NCBI RefSeq assembly: GCF_003086295.3
Contig: NC_092051.1
Span: 23,183,940-23,247,939, forward strand
Direction of reading: 5' to 3'
DNA from: Arachis hypogaea
Lineage: Eukaryota; Streptophyta; Magnoliopsida; Fabales; Fabaceae
DNA: 64,000 bases
The translations under genes and the position numbers were made by a program. Of the stretch, positions 46,501-58,667 are shown in pieces. A model generated the notes under the pieces. It was given only the letters and a program-made list of their open reading frames with translations. It did no database searches and was not told where the DNA came from. Within the stretch, counting starts at the first letter, position 1; each line of letters starts with the position of its first letter.

Positions 46501-46794
46501 GATTGTGGCGAATAGCTATTACATAAATTCTATGATGGTGAATTGTTCTGGGGCTGAATATCAAGGTATTATGTTGTTAACTGTGAGTATTTCGGGTGAT
46601 GATCAAAGTTTGGAGCAAATTCCGGTTGTGTGTGAGTTCCCAAAGGTGTTTCCAGACGATATTGACAAATTTCCACCTAACCGAGAGGTTGAATTCGCTA
46701 TTGAGTTGGTGTCTGGAGCCGGTCCAATCTCGAGTGCTCCTTATAGAATGTCACCTCTAGAAATGGCCGAGCTGAAGTCTCACCTAGAAGATAT
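43585..46794 (+). pseudogene. Gag-protease of Tekay-like element (with a nested solo LTR)
   Basis: Starts at ATG 43585 (MDAGGRG), is cut by a solo LTR, and resumes at about 45056 (RGRGRIGNAMPEATGNN). Gag wording includes FLKVHPPTFRGTSNPTDADNW and QMTVTEYTSRIEELCHFS. Two zinc knuckles follow (CHRCGKYHPGVPC and CYFCGQPGHLANNC). The protease has SDSGATHLFI, and then LGLDWLSKNHVLLDC leads into the RT N-terminus (PYRMSPLEMAELKSHLED). In-frame stops occur near 45343, 45470, 45868, 45945 and 46348. It is cut at 46794 by the Sirevirus. Confidence 0.88.
43610..45050 (-). mobile_element. Solo LTR (TGATAAACCG family), reverse orientation
   Basis: On the minus strand it begins TGATAAACCGC (45050) and ends near TTTATCGACA (43610). 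No internal retrotransposon sequence, so a solo LTR. The exact outer edge and the target duplication are uncertain: an alternative edge at 43596 would give GCGGG/GTGGG as flanks. It holds an ACGCGT/GCGCGT-rich palindrome cluster at 44690-44750. Confidence 0.7.
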
Positions 46795-48586
46795 TGATGA
46801 GTTTAGAAAACTCTAAATTAATATTTGTGATGACTAAACATTATTAAAAGTAATTAATTACAAAATTATTAATTTGATTCCCATTTAATATATTGATTAA
46901 TAATTTTGTTGCAGGTTTTTAATATTGGGCCGAAAATGAAATTCTGGTGCAAGCCCAATATGCCTATGAACACTCAGCCTTGATATTAATCTAATTGTGA
47001 TCATAGTGGTTGAAACAATGTTGTGTTTTATTTGGGCCAAATTGAAGATATTATTACTACAAGCCCAAATTAATTTTGATGCTACAAGAACCAATGCTTG
47101 ATCCAAAATCCATCAGGAAAGTAAATGTTATCATTTGCCTCATGCTTTCCCACGGATCCCATTTCTTTACTTTGGATGGATTTCAAATTTAATTTGCTAG
47201 CATTGGAAACATAAATGTGAGAGAGAGAAATTGATTTGATGGGTTCAGTAACTCTACACACTACCTTATGCAAGGGAAGTTGGACTTTAATTTCACTTTA
47301 TCATTACCCATTAGCTAGTGTTCAAATTTCTCTCTCCTCTTTCTCATCTTTGCTTCTCTTCTTCGGTTATTACACAGGAAACCATGAAAGCAAAACTTAG
47401 CTACCAAATTGAAGAAAGAGCAAGCTACAAGACCATCACAATGATGGCAAGAAAACATAACAAAATAAAAGTGTGTTGTGGCTGAGATTTTCACCAAATA
47501 TGGTTAGATTTGGTGAAGTAATTTCGAGCTCTTCATGCTCAAAAAGGAAGAAGAAGATTCGGCCAGCAAAGAGACTCTTGGAGGCGTGACTTGTCTTTGA
47601 TTCTGCTCAACCACCACAGGAAGTAGCTAGAGTGGCGAAGTGATGGTAGAGGCAGAGATTGAAGCAGATGAAGTCATCATCATCATGAAGCATCAAGGGC
47701 CAGAAATCCATCTTGGAGAGCAAGCCAAGGATGGAGAGCTCGGATTGATGAAGAGTGGTGACCAAGGAAGGACTAGAGGTAATTGCATGTTGGGTTTTGC
47801 ATGGTTATCTCTTCTCTCTCTGTGTGGCCGAACCAGTTCTGTTTCTTGAAGAAGAAGAAGTTGGCTTGGGTTTTGGCTTCAAGTGAGGAGGCTTCTCTCT
47901 TCTATAAAAAGGGAGAACAGCCACTTTTTGGAGCAAGGAGTAAGATTTGAGAGTGCAAGGCACAGAAGTCTCAGAGCTACCTAAGCTAGCAGTTTTTCTT
48001 CTCCTTCAATGTATTCTGTTTAGTATTTTTCTGTTTAATTTTGTCATGTCTTGAGTCTCATGGAAAAAGGCAAATAGTGAGGTTTGTATAAAAAAGCCAT
48101 AGAGCAAAAAAAGGCAGAGAGTGCAAAATTAAAAGAAAAAGCCATAGATGTCTTAGAGTTCCTTTGTTCATCTATGTTGTGTTTCATGATTCTGTGGGAA
48201 TCCTCTTGTAAGTTGGGTTAGCACTTTACAGTCTGTAATCAAGAAGATTATAGTGAAATTCCATCATGGTTGTGATGGAGACTGGATGTAGGCTGCACTG
48301 TACTTAGCAGCTGAACCAGGATATATCTGGGTGTAATTTTCTCTCTTCTCTACTCCAATTCTGTTTCTATTGCACAGGAGCTCAAACTGAAAAATATCTC
48401 GTGCCAAGTGACGAGACAAAAAGAAAAGTCTCGTACCAAGTGACGAGATAAAAATAAAAGTCTCGTGGCTCGGGACGAGACAAAATAAAAAAAGTCTCCT
48501 GAAGTTATCTCAAAGGCCAGCAAGTGTTACTAAGCAAAAAGGGGGCTAAGATTCAACCCCCCTTCTCTTAGCCACTGAAACCATCA
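46795..48586 (+). repeat. 5' LTR of Sirevirus-like copia
   Basis: Begins TGATGAGTTTAG, ends GAAACCATCA. Near the end three TCTCGT...ACGAGA-type palindromes lie in a row (48398-48484). Confidence 0.93.
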
Positions 48587-48588
48587 AT

Positions 48589-48600
48589 TGGTATCAGAGC
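48589..48600 (+). other. Primer binding site of copia
   Basis: TGGTATCAGAGC, Met-tRNA type, 2 bp after the 5' LTR. Confidence 0.92.
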
Positions 48601-48646
48601 TTGGTCTCAAAGAGATCAAGCTTTGCAGCTTGGAGAAAAGATCCAA

Positions 48647-50246
48647 ATGGCAAAAAGCAGTGGCTCTAATCTGGTGTCCTACAATCTTACAGAAGGGCAG
48701 TCAAGCAACAGACCGCCTCTTTTCAATGGGAAAAACTATACCTATTGGAAAGAGAGAATGAAGATATTTGTGCACGCAATAGACTATAGACTCTGGAAGA
48801 TCATCTTGGAAGACTCTCAATTTCTAACTAACACAAGTGCTGAAGAAATAGTCACTCTCAAACCAGAAGCAAGCTGGACCGAGGAAGATAGGAAGAAGGT
48901 GGAGTTAAATGCCAAGGCAGTAAACCTGCTCAACTGTGCTATCAGCTTCGAGGAGTACCGACGGGTATCACGATGCACAACGGCAAAGGAAATCTAGGAT
49001 AAATTTCAAATCACTCATGAAGGAACCACCATTGTAAAGAAGACTCGGACAGATATGTTGAACAGAGAGTATGAAATATTTGCAATGAAGGAAGGAGAGT
49101 CTATTGATGAGCTGTTTGAACAATTTAACATCATCGTTGTTGGCTTAAATGCTCTGGGAATTACATATTCTGATTCTGTGCTTGTGAGGAGAGTGCTGAG
49201 ATGTCTCACAAAAGAGTGGAAAACAAAAGCTTTAATTATTTCTGAGAGCAGTAGCTTAGACTCCATGACTTGTGATGATTTGAGAGGAAATCTTCTTGCT
49301 TTTGAAAACACATATTTAAAAAAGGATTCAAAAAAGAAAGGAATTGCTTTTTCTTCTATGACTAACCCTCTGGATGATGAATCCAGTGATAACTCTTCTG
49401 AACATGAATTTGTGTTATTTGCCAAAAAATTCAGGAAAATGATGAAGCTCAAAGGCAAAGGCAGCAGCTCAAGGAAAGTGAAGAAAGACCTTAGCAAAGT
49501 AACCTGTTACAACTGCAAGGAAATGAGGCATTTCAAATCTGATTGTCCTAAGTTAAAGAAGGAGGAGAAGCCGAAAAGAGAAAAGAAGAAGGGACTGATG
49601 GATTCATGGGAAGACTTGGAGAATGACTCAGATGATGATGATGAAGAAACCGAGACCAAGTCACAACCATGTCTCATGGCAGATCACATAGATCAGGTAG
49701 TCTTTCACAACCATAACACTGAAGATCTTCATCATATGATAGACCACCTTTCTGAAAAAATAAGATGCTTTCTGTTGGAAAATCAAGAACTTGAACAACA
49801 AATCACCATTCTTAAAGCTGAAAACAGTTTTCTTAAAGAGAAAGTGAGAGAGGCCGAAACTGCTTGTGATCTTGTTGAAGAAAATAAGCAGTTAAGAGCC
49901 CAAATTAAGAGCTGTGAAAGTAATCATTCCGTTCTTACATATGTAGATTGTTTTAAAAGAAATGAAGAGTTGCTTAAAGAGATTAAAAGACTTAAGGAAG
50001 ACTTGGCCAAGTTCACTCAAAGTTCTGAAAATCTTAATCAAATCTTGGCTAGTCAAAAACCTCTTTACGATAAAGCTGGGTTGGGGTTTTATAAATCTGC
50101 AGAAAAAGCTCATTTTGAAAACATTGCTTCATCTTCTAATGATACAAGATTTCAAGATCCCACCTACTTTAACAAAACAACAACTCCAAGATTTTGTAGA
50201 CTATGCAATCGAAATGGACACTTTCCGATTCAATGTTTTTTTTGGT
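48647..50246 (+). pseudogene. Gag of Sirevirus-like copia
   Basis: Starts MAKSSGSNLVSYNL. Gag core motifs are FNGKNYTYWKERMKIF, KEGESIDELFEQFN and LRCLTKEWKTKALII. The zinc knuckle CYNCKEMRHFKSDC (CCHC) lies near 49505, followed by a long charged coiled-coil region (ENQELEQQITILKAENSFL) and a second zinc-binding motif CRLCNRNGHFPIQC at the end. One TAG at 48995-48997 replaces a tryptophan. The rest is open. The frame changes into pol after about 50246. Confidence 0.88.
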
Positions 50247-50388
50247 GAAAGAATGATTGGTGATAAAGTTTGTAAAGTTGTCTTCGATTATAATGGCTTA
50301 GAACATAAGAGATGATTTAACGTGAAAGGATCCAAGAAAATTTGGATACCTAAGGTCACTTGAGCTTGTTTTGTAGGTGTGCTTAGCA

Positions 50389-53300
50389 TCCAAAAGGAAG
50401 GAAAATATGTGGTATATGGATAGCGGATGCTCTAGGCATATGACCGGAAAGACAACCTTCTTCATAAAGCTTGATGAATATGATGGAGGACTTGTCACTT
50501 TTGGTGATGATGCAAAAGGAAAAATAGTTGCTGTTGGAAAAGTTGGTAAAAACTTCTCATCTTGTATAAATGATGTCCTTCTTGTAAATGGTTTGAAACA
50601 TAATTTGCTTAGTGTTAGTCAACTGTGTGATTTGGGTTTTGAAGTTATTTTTAGGAAGTTTGTATGTTTGGTTGTTTGTGAAAAAACTGGGGATATTTTA
50701 TTTGAAGCTAAAAGATGCAATAATGTGTATGGACTGACTCTTGAGGACCTAAAAGAACAAAATGTGACATGCTTTACATCTCTTGATTCTGAAAAATGGC
50801 TATGGCATAGAAAGTTGGGTCATGCAAGCATGTACCAAATTTCTAAACTAGTTAAGAAAAATCTGGTTAGAGGAATACCAAATATAAAATTTGATAAGGA
50901 TCTTACTTGTGATGCTTGTCAATTGGGCAAACAAGTAAAATCCTCTTTTAAACCTAAAGATGGAATCTCAACCAAAAGACCATTGGAGATGTTACATATT
51001 GATATTTTTGGACCAACTAGAACTCAAAGCTTAGGAGGTAAACACTATGGTCTTGTAGTGGTAGATGATTACTCTAGATTTGGTTGGGTACTTTTCCTTG
51101 CTCATAAAAATGATGCTTTCCATGCCTTCTCCACTATTTGCAAGAAAATTCAAAATAAAAAGGATTTAAAAATTGCCCATTTAAGAAGTGATCACGGAAG
51201 AGAATTTGAAAACCAAGATTTTGAAAAATTCTGTGATGACTTTGGAATTTCTCATAACTTTTCATGCCCTAGAACCCCCAACAAAATGGGGTGGTTGAGA
51301 GAAGGAATAGAAGCCTTCAAGAGATGACTAGGGCTATGCTTTGTGAGAATAAGATTCCTAAATTTTTATGGGCTGAAGCTGTAAATACAGCTTGTTACAT
51401 TTTGAATAGGACAATCATTAGAAAAGGGTTGAAGAAAACCCCTTATGAGCTATGGAAAGGAACCCCTCCAAATCTTAAGTACTTTCATGTTTTTGGATGC
51501 AAATGCTTTGTACTTAATAATAGAGAAAACCTTGGAAAATTTGATCCAAAATCTTATGAAGGAATGTTTGTTGGATATTCCACCACAAGCAAGTTCTATA
51601 GAGTTTATCTCAAAGAGCATAGAATAATAGAGGAATCCATACATGTTACCTTTTGTGATTCTAACTTAATTTCCAGTGCTGTGATAGATAATGATTCAGA
51701 TGGTGAAGAGGCTGGAACAAGTAAAGAAAATCCCAAATCTGCTCAAAATGAAGAATCTACCAGTCCAGTTTTGTCTCGTCAGACTGGAGGAGATATTTCC
51801 ATTTTATCTCCTGAACAGGCACGAGAAACTGAAACAGTGAGACCAACAGAAGTTCATCCAAGCTCAACACCTATCCGAAAACCTAGAGAATGGAAGTCCA
51901 TGAGGGGTTATCCTCATGACTTCATCATTGGTGATCCCTCTCAAGGTGTAACCACAAGATCCTCCACCAAAAGGCAAACCGAACCGAGAAATTTTGCTCT
52001 CTTGTCACAAATGGAGCCCAACAATGTCAAACAAGCTCTTGAAGACCCATCATGGGTTAAAGCAATGCAAGAAGAGCTTGCTCAATTTGACAAGAATGAG
52101 GTTTGGACACTAGTATCCCATTCGGATGGTAAGAAAGTAACGGGTACTAAATGGGTATTTAAAAATAAACTTGGTGAGGATGGACAAGTTGTTCGTAACA
52201 AGGCTAGATTAGTGGCCCAAGGTTACGATCAAGAAGAGGGAATAGATTTTGATGAGTCTTTTGCTCCGGTAGCTAGAATGGAAGCAATTAGGTTGCTTCT
52301 TGCCTATGCTGCCCATAAGGGTTTCAAAATGTTTCAAATGGATGTTAAATGTGCTTTCCTTAATGGCTTGATTGATAGAGAAGTGTATGTGGCACAACCC
52401 CCCGGTTTTGAGGATAAAAAGTTTCCAAATCATGTTTTCAAATTAACTAAGGCTCTTTATGGTCTTAGACAAGCTCTAAGAGCTTGGTATGAAAGGCTTA
52501 GTGCCTTCTTATTAAAAAATCATTTTCAAAGGGGTACCACCGACACTACTTTATTTATTAAAGCATCTAATGATGATATACTCCTTGTTCAAGTTTATGT
52601 TGATGACATTGTATTTGGATCGGCCAATGTATTCTTGTATGAAGAGTTTGGAAAACTTATGACTAGTGAGTTTGAAATGAGTTTAATGGGAGAACTAACC
52701 TTCTTTCTTGGCCTCCAAATCAAACAAACTCCTAGTGGTACTTTTATTCACCAAGGAAAGTATGCAAAAGAACTTATCAAAAAATTTGGCCTAGAAAATT
52801 CCAAATCAATGGGTACACCAATGCATCCTAATACAAAACTTGAAAAGGAAGATAATTGCCAAGATGTGGATGAAACAAGGTATAGAGGAATGATAGGTTC
52901 ACTCATGTACCTTACCTCCTCTAGACCGGATATTGTTCAAAGTGTGAGTGTATGCTCAAGATTTCAATCTCACCCGAAAGAATCCCATCTTACGGCTGTT
53001 AAACGCATCATTAGATACATTAAGGGAACTTGTAATTGTGGGTTATGGTATCCTAAATCTGATGATTTTTGTGCAGTAGGGTTTTGTAATGCAGATTATG
53101 CGGGAGATAGAGTGGATAGACGAAGCACTTCCGGCATGTGTTGCTTCCTTGGAAGCTCACTCAACATGTGGTCAAACAAGAAGCAAGCCACAGTGGCTTT
53201 ATCCACAGCTGAAGCTGAATACATTTCCGCATCTGCATGTTGCTCTCAATTAATTTGGTTAAAAACACAATTGGAAGATTACAAATTAGAAATCAATAGT

Positions 53301-53555
53301 ATTTCCTTACTTTGTGATAATATGAGTGCTATAAAGATATCAAAAAATCCTGTTCTGCACTCAAGAACTAAGCACATTGAGATAAAATATCATTTTATTA
53401 GAGAACATGTGCAAAAGGGTACTATTGATATTCAATTTGTAAAATCTGAAGACCGAATTGCTGATATTTTTACAAAACCCCTCTGTGAAGACAGATTCTG
53501 TACATTGAGAAAAAGTTTGGGAATGTTTGATTTAAGCTCTATTGATAACTTGTGA
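50389..53555 (+). pseudogene. Pol of Sirevirus-like copia: protease, integrase, RT, RNase H
   Basis: The aspartic protease has YMDSGCSRHMTG (near 50410). The pre-integrase zinc finger is HRKLGHAS...CDACQLGK. The integrase core includes LHIDIFGPTRTQ, DDYSRFGWV and LRSDHGREFEN. A single frame change at about 51280-51295 breaks the integrase between PRTPNK and the following [16 protein letters not shown]. The remainder (51291-53555) is one long open frame. RT starts at about 52050 ([41 protein letters not shown]). RNase H includes [16 protein letters not shown] and [13 protein letters not shown], ending at 53555. Only one break in pol suggests recent activity. Confidence 0.92.
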
Positions 53556-56341
53556 ATATTTGACTCTGTTCAGTTTTGTCTCGTAGGTTTGGACGAGATA
53601 AAAATAAGGGCATGATGGAAGAGCTATAATTAAGGGGGAGGCAACGCAGAATTTAAGTTTCATAGGCCCCACCAAATATCTTTTGACCCTACCATGACAG
53701 TTTTGTTAGTTCCTCATTTTTAAAAAAAATAAAATCACAAAATTCCTTAGTTGTCTTATCAAATCTTGTTGGAAGAAGCATGTTGTCAAATCAAATCTTT
53801 CCTTCCAACTAATCCCTTGATTCAAGGGAACTCCCATTTCTTTTTTTTTTCAGTTTTTGAAAAACTTCCCTGGTTAATAACTGCGCCATTAATGGTTAAT
53901 AACTCCCTCCACTATCTCTCTCCACTCCACATTTATTGCACCACTAACCTCCCTTCTCCCTCACATCTTTCGGCCTTCCTCACCCTTTCATATTCAAACT
54001 TCTCCACTCTCCCAACCATGAAAAAGAAAACTGCCCCCAGGAAAAGTGAAAGGATCCTATTCTCTCAAAAACCGTCCACTCCACAATCTCATACTCACAT
54101 CCATATTCACTCTACATCATCATCATCATCACCCTCACCTCCCTCAAAGCAAACCGACACCATGAGAAAGAAGGTCATTGCCACGAAAACCTCTTCAAGA
54201 AAGAAGAAAGGAAAAGGTCCCATGGAAGAAGAAGAAGAGTCTCACACATCACCCATTCCGTCTCCACCACCTTCACCACCGAAGAGATCCACTCCCCATG
54301 CATCTGGAAAGAGCTCTCAAAAGGCCAAGGGTTTCGTGCTTCATGAGACCAGAGAACCCATGAACCTTGGTTCAATGGATTTCAAAAATAAGTTTCACAA
54401 ACCACACTCACATTTTGATCCTTCAAGGTTCTCTACCTGTGCCTTCTATGAATTCCACAAAGAGGTCTTGGAAAAACGGCATCTGTGCCCCTCTTACTTA
54501 GTGAATCTCGAGTCTCTGTCCTCCAAAGGAATCAATCTACAACCCCTGTGTGATAGTCTCAAATGGTCACCATTGCTTCTTATTCACAAAATGGTTTATC
54601 CAGGGTTGGTGAGACAGTTTTATGCAAATCTGAGATATATTGATGGCAGCCTTCACTCCTATGTGAAACGGGTGCATATCACTCTGAATGCTGAGACAAT
54701 TGCTTCTGCCCTTGGTTACGTTGATGAAAGGCCGAAGGTTTACATGAGTGATAAATAGGATTCACATGTTGGGGTTACATACAAACAAGTTCTTCATCAA
54801 ATCTGTGAAAATCTATCTGGACTTGATGGAACCGTTCCTACTCACAAGGCTTTGGGTCCAACCAACTCCCTGCTGCACCGCATCATCACTCATATTCTCA
54901 CTCCACAGAGTGGTTCTCATAACAGGGTAACCGTATCTGACTGTCTCATAATATTTGCTCTTGTTACTTCATCTTCCATTTCATTTAGTTATCTAATGAT
55001 TAGACATATGTGGGAGTCTGTAAAGAGTATAAAAAAGACTAATTTACCTTATGGAATGTTTCTCACGTGCATCTTTGAGTACTTTAAGGTAGATTTAACA
55101 AATGAAGATGTAGAGAACAAGGTTTCTATGATTAAAGGAGGCGGCGCTACAAAAAGGGAAAAGAAATCTATGGCCTCTGATGATGACTTTGAGAGCCGGC
55201 CAGAATTCTCAAAGGTGACCGATTCCCTAAGAGACATTCTCACAGAATTCTCTAACATGTCTGATCTCATGGTTTAATTTCACAAGTCTGCTCGCAAACT
55301 TGCATATGAAAATGAGTCGGCCTAGAAGAAATGCCAAGAAAGGGTCGGTTTAATGCTAGAGAGCCTTGATGATGAAGCTGGTAGTCAAGCAAGGGCTGAG
55401 GGATCGGACTTTAATCTCTCTGATGATTAAGTTTCTGTTTACTGTTTGATATTGGCACACTTTGGCTCAATTAGTTACTTTATTTTGTTAGGTTAGGGAC
55501 TGACAGTAGCATAACTATGTGATACTCTGATGACACTTGTTGTTTATGTTTTCGGATATATTTTGCATACTCTGTTTTCCATGATAATCATTTCTTGCAG
55601 GTACCCCTTTGATGACAAAAGGGGGAGAAAAGCTAAAAATTGAAATATGAAAAAACAGGGGATGAAATTTTCTGTTGAAAATTCATGATCACCCTTGTTA
55701 TATTTTGATGCTTGATGATAGCATGTTGATAATATTGAAACTGCATTTGCTTCATTATGTTTGCTGCTACTGTTTTATAATGATTTAGCAATGCATTTGT
55801 TTTGATTACATGGATGACTGGTTGTTAATTAATCTTGATGAATGTGCATGATTATATTACTCTATTTCATCCTGGTTAATATGCTTGATATTTTTGGCAG
55901 TTCCTTTAAACTTGAAAAATATAAAAACTGCCATGTTTTGACCATGTGTGCTTCAAATATTTTTCTTACTATAATAATTTTGCTCTGATATCTTGTATAG
56001 GAAAAATATTTGAATAAACTTTCTTGTTGATTGATATGTGTAAAAAGTTTGAGCAGAAAATCAATTTATGATAACAAATGAGTTTTGATTGTCATCACAC
56101 TCTGCTCATAAATCAAGCATTTAGCATCATGAAATAAAAATGCTAAATAACATTGTTACTTGAAGCTTGATTAAACTGTTATAGGTTAGTGCTTCCCTTA
56201 GTAAAAATGGCATATATTAAGGGGGAGCCATGTGACAATTTGAAAGGGGGAGAAATTCAAATTCAAAGGGAGTATTCTTTACTCAATCTTTAAATTTCTT
56301 TCCATTTCAATTTTAATAATGTTTGTCATCAAGGGGGAGAT
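53556..56341. other. 3' region of copia with multiple polypurine tracts
   Basis: Apart from ORF3 it holds AGGGGGAG-type tracts at about 53632, 55617, 56220, 56246 and 56332. The last (AAGGGGGAGA, 56331-56340) abuts the 3' LTR and is the functional PPT candidate. Confidence 0.8.
54018..55430 (+). pseudogene. Third ORF of Sirevirus-like copia (env-position), with FYAN-type domain
   Basis: A single 471-codon frame from ATG 54018 to the stop at 55428-55430, interrupted by stops at 54756-54758, 55275-55277 and about 55322. The N-terminus is basic and S/P-rich (MKKKTAPRKSERILF, SPPPSPPKRST). The middle has FYEFHKEVLEKRHLCPSYL, GLVRQFYANLRYI, then SYVKRVHITLNAETIASALG, and the tail is acidic. The FYAN block and the downstream V-x-R/I-x-(hydrophobic)-x-x-E pattern resemble the domain annotated in legume genomes as 'putative plant transposon protein'. 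No signal peptide or clear membrane helix is obvious, so a true envelope role is not supported. Confidence 0.7.
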
Positions 56342-58135
56342 TGATGAGTTTGGAAAACTCTAAATTAATATTTGTGATGACTAAACATTATTAAAAGTAA
56401 TTAATTACAAAATTATTAATTTGATTCCCATTTAATATATTGATTAATAATTTTGTTGCAGGTTTTTAATATTAGGCCAAAAATGAAATTCTGGTGTAAG
56501 CCCAATATGTCTATGAACACTCAGCCTTGATATTAATCTAATTGTGATCATAGTGGCTGAAACAATGTTGTGTTTTATTTGGGCCAAATTGAAGCTATTA
56601 TTACTACAAACCCAAATTAATTTTGATGCTACAAGAACCAATGCTTGATCCAAAATCCATCAGGAAAGCAAATGTTATCATTTGCCTCATGCTTTCCCAC
56701 GGATCCCATTTCTTTACTTTGGATGGATTTCAAATTTAATTTGCTAGCATTAGAAATATAAATGTGAGAGAGAGAAATTGATTTGATGGGTTCAGTAACT
56801 CTACACGCTACCTTATGCAAGGTAAGTTGGACTTTAATTTCACTTTATCATTACCCATTAGCTAGTGTTCAAATTTCTCTCTCCTCTTTCTCATCTTTGC
56901 TTCTCTTCTTCGGTTATTACACAGGAAACCATGAAAGCAAAACTTAGCTACCAAATTGAAGAAAGAGCAAGCTACAAGACCATCACAATGATGGCAAGAA
57001 AACATAACAAAATAAAAGTGTGTTGTGGCTGAGATTTTCACCAAATATGGTTAGATTTGGTGAAGTAATCTCGAGCTCTTCATGCTCAAAAAGGAAGAAG
57101 AAGATTCGGCCAGCAAAGAGACTCTTGGAGGCGTGACTTGTCTTTGATTCTGCTCAACCACCACAGGAAGTAGCTAGAGTGGCAAAGTGATGGTAGAGGT
57201 AGAGATTGAAGCAGATGAAGTCATCATCATCATGAAGCATCAAGGGTCAGAAATCCATCTTGGAAAGCAAGCCAAGGATGGAGAGCTCGGATTGATGAAG
57301 AGTGGTGACCAAGGAAGGACTAGAGGTAATTGCATGTTGGGTTTTGCATGGTTATCTCTTCTCTCTCTGTGTGGCCGAACCGGTTCTGTTTCTTGAAGAA
57401 GAAGAAGTTGGCTTGGGTTTTGGCTTCAAGTGAGGAGGCTTCTCTCTTCTATAAAAAGGGAGAACAGCCACTGTTTGGAGCAAGGAGTAAGATTTGAGAG
57501 TGCAAGGCACAGAAGTCTCAGAGCTACCTAAGCTAGCAGTTTTTCTTCTCCTTCAATATATTCTGTTTAGTATTTTTCTGTTTAATTTTGTCATGTCTTG
57601 AGTCTCATGGAAAAAGGCAAACAGTGAGGTTTGTATGAAAAAGCCATAGAGCGGAAAAAGGCAGAGAGTGCAAAATTAAAAGAAAAAGCCATAGATGTCT
57701 TAGAGTTCCTTTGTTCATCTATGTTGTGTTTCATGATTCTGTGGGAATCCCCTTGTAAGTTGGGTTAGCACTTTACAGTCTGTAATCAAGAAGATTATAG
57801 TGAAATTCTATCATGGTTGTGATGGAGACTGGATGTAGGCTGTACTGCACTTAGCAGCTGAACCAGGATATATATGGGTGTAATTTTCTCTCTTCTCTAC
57901 TCCAATTCTGTTTCTATTGCACAGGAGCTCAAACTGAAAAATATCTCGTACCAAGTGACGAGACAAAAAGAAAAGTCTCGTATCAAGTGACGAGATAAAA
58001 ATAAAAGTCTCGTGGCTAGGGACGAGACAAAAATAAAAAAAGTCTCCTGAAGTTATCTCAAAGGCAAGCAAGTTTTACTAAGCAAAAAGGGGGCTAAGAT
58101 TCAACCCCCCCTTCTCTTAGCCACTGAAACCATCA
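56342..58135 (+). repeat. 3' LTR of Sirevirus-like copia
   Basis: About 98% identical to the 5' LTR. Ends ACCATCA directly before the GATAT duplication. Confidence 0.93.
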
Positions 58136-58667
58136 GATATGCTGGGTAAAAACTTTATTCGGCTGAGTGTATCTCCGTGAGGAGCACCAGTGCTACTGGT
58201 AAAGAAGAAAGACAGAAGTATGCGCCTGTGTGTCGATTATCGGCAGCTAAATAAGGTTACTATGAAGAACAAATATCCGTTGCCAAGGATTGACGACCTA
58301 ATGGACCAGTTACAAGGTGTTTTCTAAGATTGATTTACAATCTGGATACCATCAGATAAGAGTTAGGAATGAGGATATTCCCAAAATTGCTTTCAGTACG
58401 CGCTATAGTCATTACGAGTACACAGTGATGTCCTTCGGATTGACTAATGTCCCAGCGATATTCATGGATTACATGAATAGAATTTTCCATCCATATATGG
58501 ATAAGTTTGTTTTCATGTTCATCGATGACATTCTTATTTACTCTAAGACAGAAGATGAGCATGTGGATCACTTACAGACTGTACTGCAAATCTTGAAGGA
58601 TAGGAAGTTGTATGCCAAGTTAGCTAAGTGTGAGTTCTGGAAAGCTGAAGTGAAATTTCTTGGCCAC
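58136..58667 (+). pseudogene. RT of Tekay-like element, continued
   Basis: Continues after the copia with DMLGKNFIRLSVSP, a stop where W is expected, [20 protein letters not shown], a frame change near 58310, [16 protein letters not shown], and [16 protein letters not shown] with the catalytic DD pair. It ends at KFLGH, where the minus-strand element enters at 58668. Confidence 0.9.

Larger units (their letters stand above)
46795..58135 (+). mobile_element. Sirevirus-like Ty1-copia retrotransposon, near-complete
   Basis: An 11,341-bp element inserted in the RT of the Tekay-like element, with a perfect 5-bp duplication GATAT (46790-46794, 58136-58140). LTRs of 1792 and 1794 bp differ by about 35 substitutions and two 1-nt indels by my count (about 2%). 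A Met-tRNA PBS follows the 5' LTR. gag-pol has one early stop and two frame breaks. A third ORF lies after pol. Sirevirus marks are the large extra ORF, several GGGGGAG polypurine tracts in the 3' region, and clustered TCTCGT...ACGAGA palindromes near the LTR ends. Confidence 0.93.

Noticed and set aside
47640..47849. Small open frame, repeated at 57187-57396
   Set aside because: It is duplicated only because it lies in both LTRs of the copia element. It has no recognisable product.
53751..54017. In-frame extension upstream of ORF3 of the copia
   Set aside because: The sequence is low in coding character and contains the T-rich spacer after pol. The basic N-terminus typical of such ORFs starts at 54018.
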